A DNA stretch of 64,000 nucleotides, taken from positions 1 through 64,000 of the forward strand of contig NZ_MTQF01000017.1 in NCBI RefSeq assembly GCF_001975985.1. Reading direction: 5' to 3'. The notes beneath the pieces were generated by a model. The model was not told the DNA's origin. It did not search any database and saw only the letters and a program-made list of their open reading frames with translations. A program made the translations under genes and the position numbers. Shown here in pieces: positions 60,028 through 64,000 of the stretch. Position 1 is the stretch's first letter; every line of letters starts with the position of its first letter. This DNA comes from [Flexibacter] sp. ATCC 35103 (GTDB lineage Bacteria; Bacteroidota; Bacteroidia; Flavobacteriales; Flavobacteriaceae).

Positions 60028-61344
60028 TTATTCTGTTTTTTTACCGAAATCTTTTGGGAAAATTAAAAATCTCGAAAGAATCAATCCCGGAATTGTCGCT
60101 ATAAAAACCCATATAAAAAAGTTTTGATAGCCTAAATATTGTTGTATAAAACCGCTTAACATTCCCGGAAGCATCATTCCCAATGCCATAAAACCAGTTG
60201 CAAGAGCATAATGTGATGTTTTTGATTCTCCCTCGGCAACATGAATTAAAAACATCATAAATCCCGTAAAACCAAATCCGTAGCCAAATTGTTCCAGGAT
60301 TACGGTTATGCAGGTATAAAGATTAAGAGGGGAATTTATTTCGAAAAAATAAAAATTTAGATGAAGATGAAAAAGTTCTTCAGGTTGAAAATGCGCCAAT
60401 CCTATAAAACCAAGAATAGGCAAGTGCATCGCTAAAAACATAGGAAGCATCCATTTTGTAAGGCCGTGTTTAGAAATAGCAATACCACCTAAAATTCCGC
60501 CAATTGTCAATGCCAGAATCCCTAAAGTTCCATAAATGATCCCGACAGATTCAGTTTCCAAAGCCATTCCTCCCAATTCTTTTTTATCCAGTAAAAAAGG
60601 ACTTAACATTTTAAGCAGCTGAGATTCTCCAAGTCTGAAAACCAAGATAAAAGTCAGGACAAGACCAATTTGCTTTTTCTTAAAAAAGCTTACAAATACA
60701 GTTGAAAAATTTTGATGATGGTGTACATTTTTATCATCAATACTATTAATTTCATTTTTTGGGGTAAAAATAAAATTATAAACGGTTATAAAAGTCATTA
60801 ATAAACCTACGGCAATCATGGTATAGGACCATGCTTTTGTATTGTCTCCGTATTTGTGTTCCAGATAACCGGCAAGAAGCACAATTAATCCGTTTCCGGC
60901 AAGTAATGAAAGTCTGTAAAATGTACTTCTGATCCCTAAAAAGAATGATTGCTGATTTTCCGGTAAAACCAATAAATAAAAACCGTCGCTGGCAATATCA
61001 TTAGAAGCCGAGGCAAAAGCTGCAACCCAGAATATCGCCAGAGTCATGATGAAAAAACCACTTGCGGGAATTGTAAAACCAACGAGTAAAAAGGCGACAG
61101 AAATAAGCAATTGCATTGATAAAAACCATTTTCTTTTGGTTCCGTGCAATTCAATAAACGGACTCCAAAGCGGTTTTATAACCCATGGTAAGTATAATAA
61201 ACTGGTATAAACTCCAATATCTTCATTTGAGATTCCCAGATTTTTGTACATAATGACCGAAACTGAGATAATGACAGCATAAGGCAATCCAGATGCAAAA
61301 TTAAGAAGCGGAATCCAGAACCAGGGTTTATTATCTGTTTTCAT
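60028..61344 (-). CDS. ampG: AmpG-like MFS permease
   Basis: This 438-aa inner-membrane transporter has 12 predicted transmembrane segments and an AmpG-type start (LLNFASGLPYAVIISVSVIMYKNLGIS). Further conserved pieces are LPWVIKPLWSPFIE, ASNDIASDGFYLLVL and SHYALATGFMALGMMLPGM. AmpG imports anhydromuropeptides for recycling, and the NagZ and AnmK neighbours support this. The gene overlaps the stop of the DUF187 gene upstream by 14 bp, so they are translationally coupled. It could also carry another sugar. Confidence 0.87.
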   Translation of the reverse strand: MKTDNKPWFWIPLLNFASGLPYAVIISVSVIMYKNLGISNEDIGVYTSLLYLPWVIKPLWSPFIELHGTKRKWFLSMQLLISVAFLLVGFTIPASGFFIMTLAIFWVAAFASASNDIASDGFYLLVLPENQQSFFLGIRSTFYRLSLLAGNGLIVLLAGYLEHKYGDNTKAWSYTMIAVGLLMTFITVYNFIFTPKNEINSIDDKNVHHHQNFSTVFVSFFKKKQIGLVLTFILVFRLGESQLLKMLSPFLLDKKELGGMALETESVGIIYGTLGILALTIGGILGGIAISKHGLTKWMLPMFLAMHLPILGFIGLAHFQPEELFHLHLNFYFFEINSPLNLYTCITVILEQFGYGFGFTGFMMFLIHVAEGESKTSHYALATGFMALGMMLPGMLSGFIQQYLGYQNFFIWVFIATIPGLILSRFLIFPKDFGKKTE

Positions 61345-62902
61345 TAGGCTGAGCAGGTAAATAGGTTTTAAATGTCTTTTTTAAGTCGATCGTAGTTGGG
61401 GTACTTTCGTTCGCAAAATAATCAATAAATGTCACAGCACAAGCTTTATACTGATTCATTTTTTCTGCCGGAACAGAAAATGTAATTAACCCGTTTGTTT
61501 CACAAATGGTAATTTTATCTATAATTTTTGTAGCATCGTTTGTATCAATTTTCGAGATATGTTCTGCGCCGTAAACCACCATATAACGCACTTTTGTGTT
61601 TAAAGGAGATTTGATCGTAAACGTATATTTGATACTGTCTTTGGCATATTCGGTCACGTTTGGAATATCAATTACAATACGTCTTAAGTTAGGAACTGCT
61701 ATTGGAAGCGCAGGATATTTATATTGGCTTTCTTCCAGCAGGCGAACAATATCAAAGTTTTTATTCATGAACCATTTTGCACTAAAATAAGCGCTTCCGC
61801 CTACTTTTTTGAAACTTCTGGCAAAATCAATCTGCGTTGGGATTTCACTTGCAAAATTCCAGCTTTTGTCACTGTCACCTCTAATTTTATAAGAAGCGTG
61901 ACCAATATAAAGCGCTGTATTATTAGAGTTTTCAGACCACCATTTTACTAATTTCGAATAAGAAGCTCTTGGGTTATTCATGCTCCAATACAATTGAGGC
62001 ATAATATAATCGATCCATTTTTGATCCATCCATAAAACAGGATCTGCATACAAATCATCATAATTTGAAGTCGATTGTGTCTCAGAACCTTTAGGATCAA
62101 CAGATTTGTTACGCCAAACACCAAAAGGACTAATCCCGAATTGTACCCATGGTTTACTTTCTTTTATAGTTGTCGAAATAGCGTGTACAAAGTTGCTTAC
62201 ATTCGCACGACGCCAATCAGCAAGAGTTAAACCTGAACCATATTTTCTAAAAGATGCCGTATCATTAAAAACTTTTCCCGGAACAGTGTAAGGATAAAAA
62301 TAGTCATCAAAATGAATCGCGTCGATGTCGTATTTATCAACCACTTCTTTTACAACTTTTGTTAAGTGTTCCTGAACTTCAGGCAACGCAGGATCGTAAT
62401 AATATTTTCCGCCATATTCGATCATCCATTCCGGATGTTTAAAAAGATCGTGATTTGGGCTTAAAAGATTTTTGTTTAAATCGAAAGTTGCACGATACGG
62501 ATTCAGCCAGGCATGAAATTCAAAACCTCTTTTATGCGCTTCGTCAATCATCCAGGCCAATGCATCGTAATATGGGTTTGGAGCCTGACCTTCTTTACCT
62601 GTTAAAAAACGGGACCAAGGCGCCAGTTCTGATGGATAAAAAGCATCACCAACGCTTCGAACCTGAACAATTACGGCATTATAATTTAGCTTTTTATACG
62701 CTTCTAAGATCTCCAGATAATCAGCTTTTTCTTTTTCTACGCCGTCAGTGGCTGTTTTAGGCCAGTCTATATTTACCACGGTTGCAATCCATACCCCTCT
62801 AAATTCGTTTTTAGGGTATAAAGTTTTTTCTTGTGCATTAGAAATTAATCCAAAGAAAAATAAAAATAAGATAGAGAAAAGTAATTGCTGATTTTTATGC
62901 AT
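61331..62902 (-). CDS. DigH-like glycosyl hydrolase (DUF187/GHL10), secreted
   Basis: This 523-aa exported protein has a signal peptide ending in SNAQ (about residue 23). It carries the DUF187 barrel (about 30-370) with FRGVWIATVVNIDWP, AVIVQVRSVGDAFYPSE, WLNPYR, DGIHFDDYFYP-like (DAIHFDDYFYP) and PQLYWSMNNP, followed by a beta domain. The E. coli relative DigH hydrolyses peptide-free glycan strands of peptidoglycan. Coupling with the AmpG-like gene supports a role in wall turnover. The exact substrate is inferred. Confidence 0.9.
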   Translation of the reverse strand: MHKNQQLLFSILFLFFFGLISNAQEKTLYPKNEFRGVWIATVVNIDWPKTATDGVEKEKADYLEILEAYKKLNYNAVIVQVRSVGDAFYPSELAPWSRFLTGKEGQAPNPYYDALAWMIDEAHKRGFEFHAWLNPYRATFDLNKNLLSPNHDLFKHPEWMIEYGGKYYYDPALPEVQEHLTKVVKEVVDKYDIDAIHFDDYFYPYTVPGKVFNDTASFRKYGSGLTLADWRRANVSNFVHAISTTIKESKPWVQFGISPFGVWRNKSVDPKGSETQSTSNYDDLYADPVLWMDQKWIDYIMPQLYWSMNNPRASYSKLVKWWSENSNNTALYIGHASYKIRGDSDKSWNFASEIPTQIDFARSFKKVGGSAYFSAKWFMNKNFDIVRLLEESQYKYPALPIAVPNLRRIVIDIPNVTEYAKDSIKYTFTIKSPLNTKVRYMVVYGAEHISKIDTNDATKIIDKITICETNGLITFSVPAEKMNQYKACAVTFIDYFANESTPTTIDLKKTFKTYLPAQPNENR

Positions 62903-63257
62903 TTTAATCTTTTTTAACAGAAACCAAAAATAGTTTTTTTAGCGGACTATAGTAAATAATTAATAAATTATAATTTGAACGGTTTTTATTCAGTTTTAAT
63001 ATAAAGGATTCTTTAATATTTTTTTTAACACGACCCGATCGATAACTAATAGGCAAATCAATTGTACCAATTTCTCCGAATCATTTTTTAAGTGATTTTG
63101 TTTCACTCAGATTCTGCAGATTTAATTTCGATTTTTATAAATTATCTGTGCGCATCTGCTTCAATCTTTTTGGATCTGCGTTAAATTCAAATTAAAATAA
63201 TCGGTGCTAATCTTTTTAATCTGTGGCAAAAAAATCGCGCAAATCATAATAACTTTT
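62903..63257. other. Intergenic region with short decayed repeats
   Basis: This 355-bp spacer between the DigH-like gene and the AnmK gene contains TTCTGCAGATTTAATTTCG, GATCTGCGTTAAATTC and CTAATCTTTTTAATCTGTGGC pieces, which resemble the spacer material near 55470. No ORF of note or clear terminator was seen. Confidence 0.5.
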
Positions 63258-64000
63258 TTAATCAGGAAAAGAAATTTTACCCATTGTAACAGACGGAATT
63301 CCTTTTTTTGAACCAAAATTATAATCTCCGCCTGCAACAGTTTCATTGGCTAAAACGGCAAATAAAACTGCTTCTTTCGCATCACCAGCAATCCCCAAAT
63401 CATCGCTTTTTTGAAAATCGCAAGCCAGTAATTCCTTTAACCATCGCACTAACAACGGGTTATTTGCGCCACCGCCGGACATATAAACAGTAAATTCTGC
63501 AATTGGTATTCCGGTATTTTTTATTACAAACCCAATCGCTTCAGAAATGGTCTCTGCGCTAAGACGTGTTAAAGTAGCTAACAAATCTGGTGCCGAAATA
63601 GTACTTAAACCTGTTTTTAAAAGTGCATTTTGTACAAATTCAAAATTAAATAGTTCCTGACCAATCGTTTTAGGAAAGCTTTTCCGGAAGAAAGGATCCT
63701 TTTTTAATTCTGATAAAAGCTCTAGGTTTACGGTGCCGCTTTGAGAAATTTGAGCATCTTTATCATAACTTTTTTCAGGAAAATAATGTTTGGTATAAAT
63801 GTCTATTAAAGTATTTGCAGTTCCGGTATCCGTTACAAAAACTTCACTGGCGTTTAGCGAAGCAGGCAAATAGGTAAAATTTGCAATTCCGCCCATGTTG
63901 AGCATGATTCGGTTTTCGCCTTTTTTGCTAAACAATAAATAATCCCCATAAACGGCCAAAGGAGCACCTTCGCCACCTGCAGCAACGTGTTTTTGTCTGA
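63258..64000 (-). CDS. anmK: Anhydro-N-acetylmuramic acid kinase (partial, cut by window end)
   Basis: The C-terminal 247 codons of AnmK are present; the reading frame runs off the window edge. The enzyme opens the anhydro ring of anhydro-N-acetylmuramic acid and phosphorylates it to MurNAc-6-phosphate in cell-wall recycling. The family stretch HVAAGGEGAPLAVYGDYLLF lies at the edge, followed by LNMGGIANFTYLP, VTDTGTANTLIDIY and YMSGGGANNPLLVRWL. The N-terminal ATPase motif lies outside. It supports reading the neighbouring NagZ/AmpG/DigH-like genes as peptidoglycan recycling. Confidence 0.93.
   Translation of the reverse strand, partial: RQKHVAAGGEGAPLAVYGDYLLFSKKGENRIMLNMGGIANFTYLPASLNASEVFVTDTGTANTLIDIYTKHYFPEKSYDKDAQISQSGTVNLELLSELKKDPFFRKSFPKTIGQELFNFEFVQNALLKTGLSTISAPDLLATLTRLSAETISEAIGFVIKNTGIPIAEFTVYMSGGGANNPLLVRWLKELLACDFQKSDDLGIAGDAKEAVLFAVLANETVAGGDYNFGSKKGIPSVTMGKISFPD

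Noticed and set aside
62106..62760. Open frames on the plus strand within the DigH-like gene
   Set aside because: They are antisense to a clear family protein with conserved motifs.

Overview
The window looks like a chromosomal segment of a Flavobacterium-type Bacteroidota. The DNA is AT-rich. It carries two SusC/SusD pairs, a hybrid two-component system, a GPH-family sugar symporter, typical flavobacterial housekeeping genes, promoter boxes of the TAnnTTTG type, and almost no Shine-Dalgarno sequences. The species cannot be fixed from the sequence alone.

Layout. Positions 1-256 hold a terminator, tRNA-Phe(GAA) and tRNA-Leu(UAA). Positions 340-4965 hold a dispersed repeat and loosely related genes: a proline-iminopeptidase-like lipoprotein, a PepSY-like secreted protein, a LacI regulator directly followed by an AraC regulator, and a PEBP-family protein. 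Positions 5130-47540 form one large plant-polysaccharide utilisation region. Its first half (5263-20959) reads as glucuronoxylan catabolism: GH67 and GH115 alpha-glucuronidases, an SDR likely to act as fructuronate reductase, mannonate dehydratase UxuA, a GH10 xylanase lipoprotein, a GPH symporter, a cytoplasmic GH43 xylosidase, NUDIX-type and GntR-type regulators, xylulokinase and xylose isomerase. The second half holds SusC/D pair 1, a GH35-like enzyme and a SASA-type acetylesterase. It continues with a convergent HTCS regulator, SusC/D pair 2 divergent from the HTCS, a GH5-like lipoprotein, a GH43-like five-bladed propeller, a GH2 enzyme, two secreted GH43 enzymes and an aldose 1-epimerase.

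Five sites of the form CAAYCGRTTG, a LacI-family operator type, lie before GH67, before the symporter (two) and before susC1 (two). None was found before susC2, which is divergent from the HTCS. This suggests two regulatory blocks: LacI plus XylR-like control of xylan and glucuronate genes, and HTCS control of the second SusC/D block, possibly for arabinose- or galactose-decorated xylan or another hemicellulose.

From 47735 on the region is housekeeping: two identical tRNA-Ser(UGA) genes in a tandem duplication; a hotdog thioesterase; RibBA with a degenerate GTP cyclohydrolase II half; LptG (TTG start); LolA; FtsK; DgkA; a peroxide and thiol group (Tpx, a small DUF-type protein, thioredoxin, AhpC); and a probable peptidoglycan-recycling cluster (NagZ-like GH3, GNAT, small TPR-like protein, AmpG-like MFS, DigH-like DUF187 hydrolase, AnmK cut by the window edge).

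No CRISPR array, prophage, insertion sequence or antiphage system was seen. The most interesting signals are the operator set, the two-block polysaccharide region, several families of intergenic hairpin repeats, and a few enzymes with altered or missing catalytic residues.
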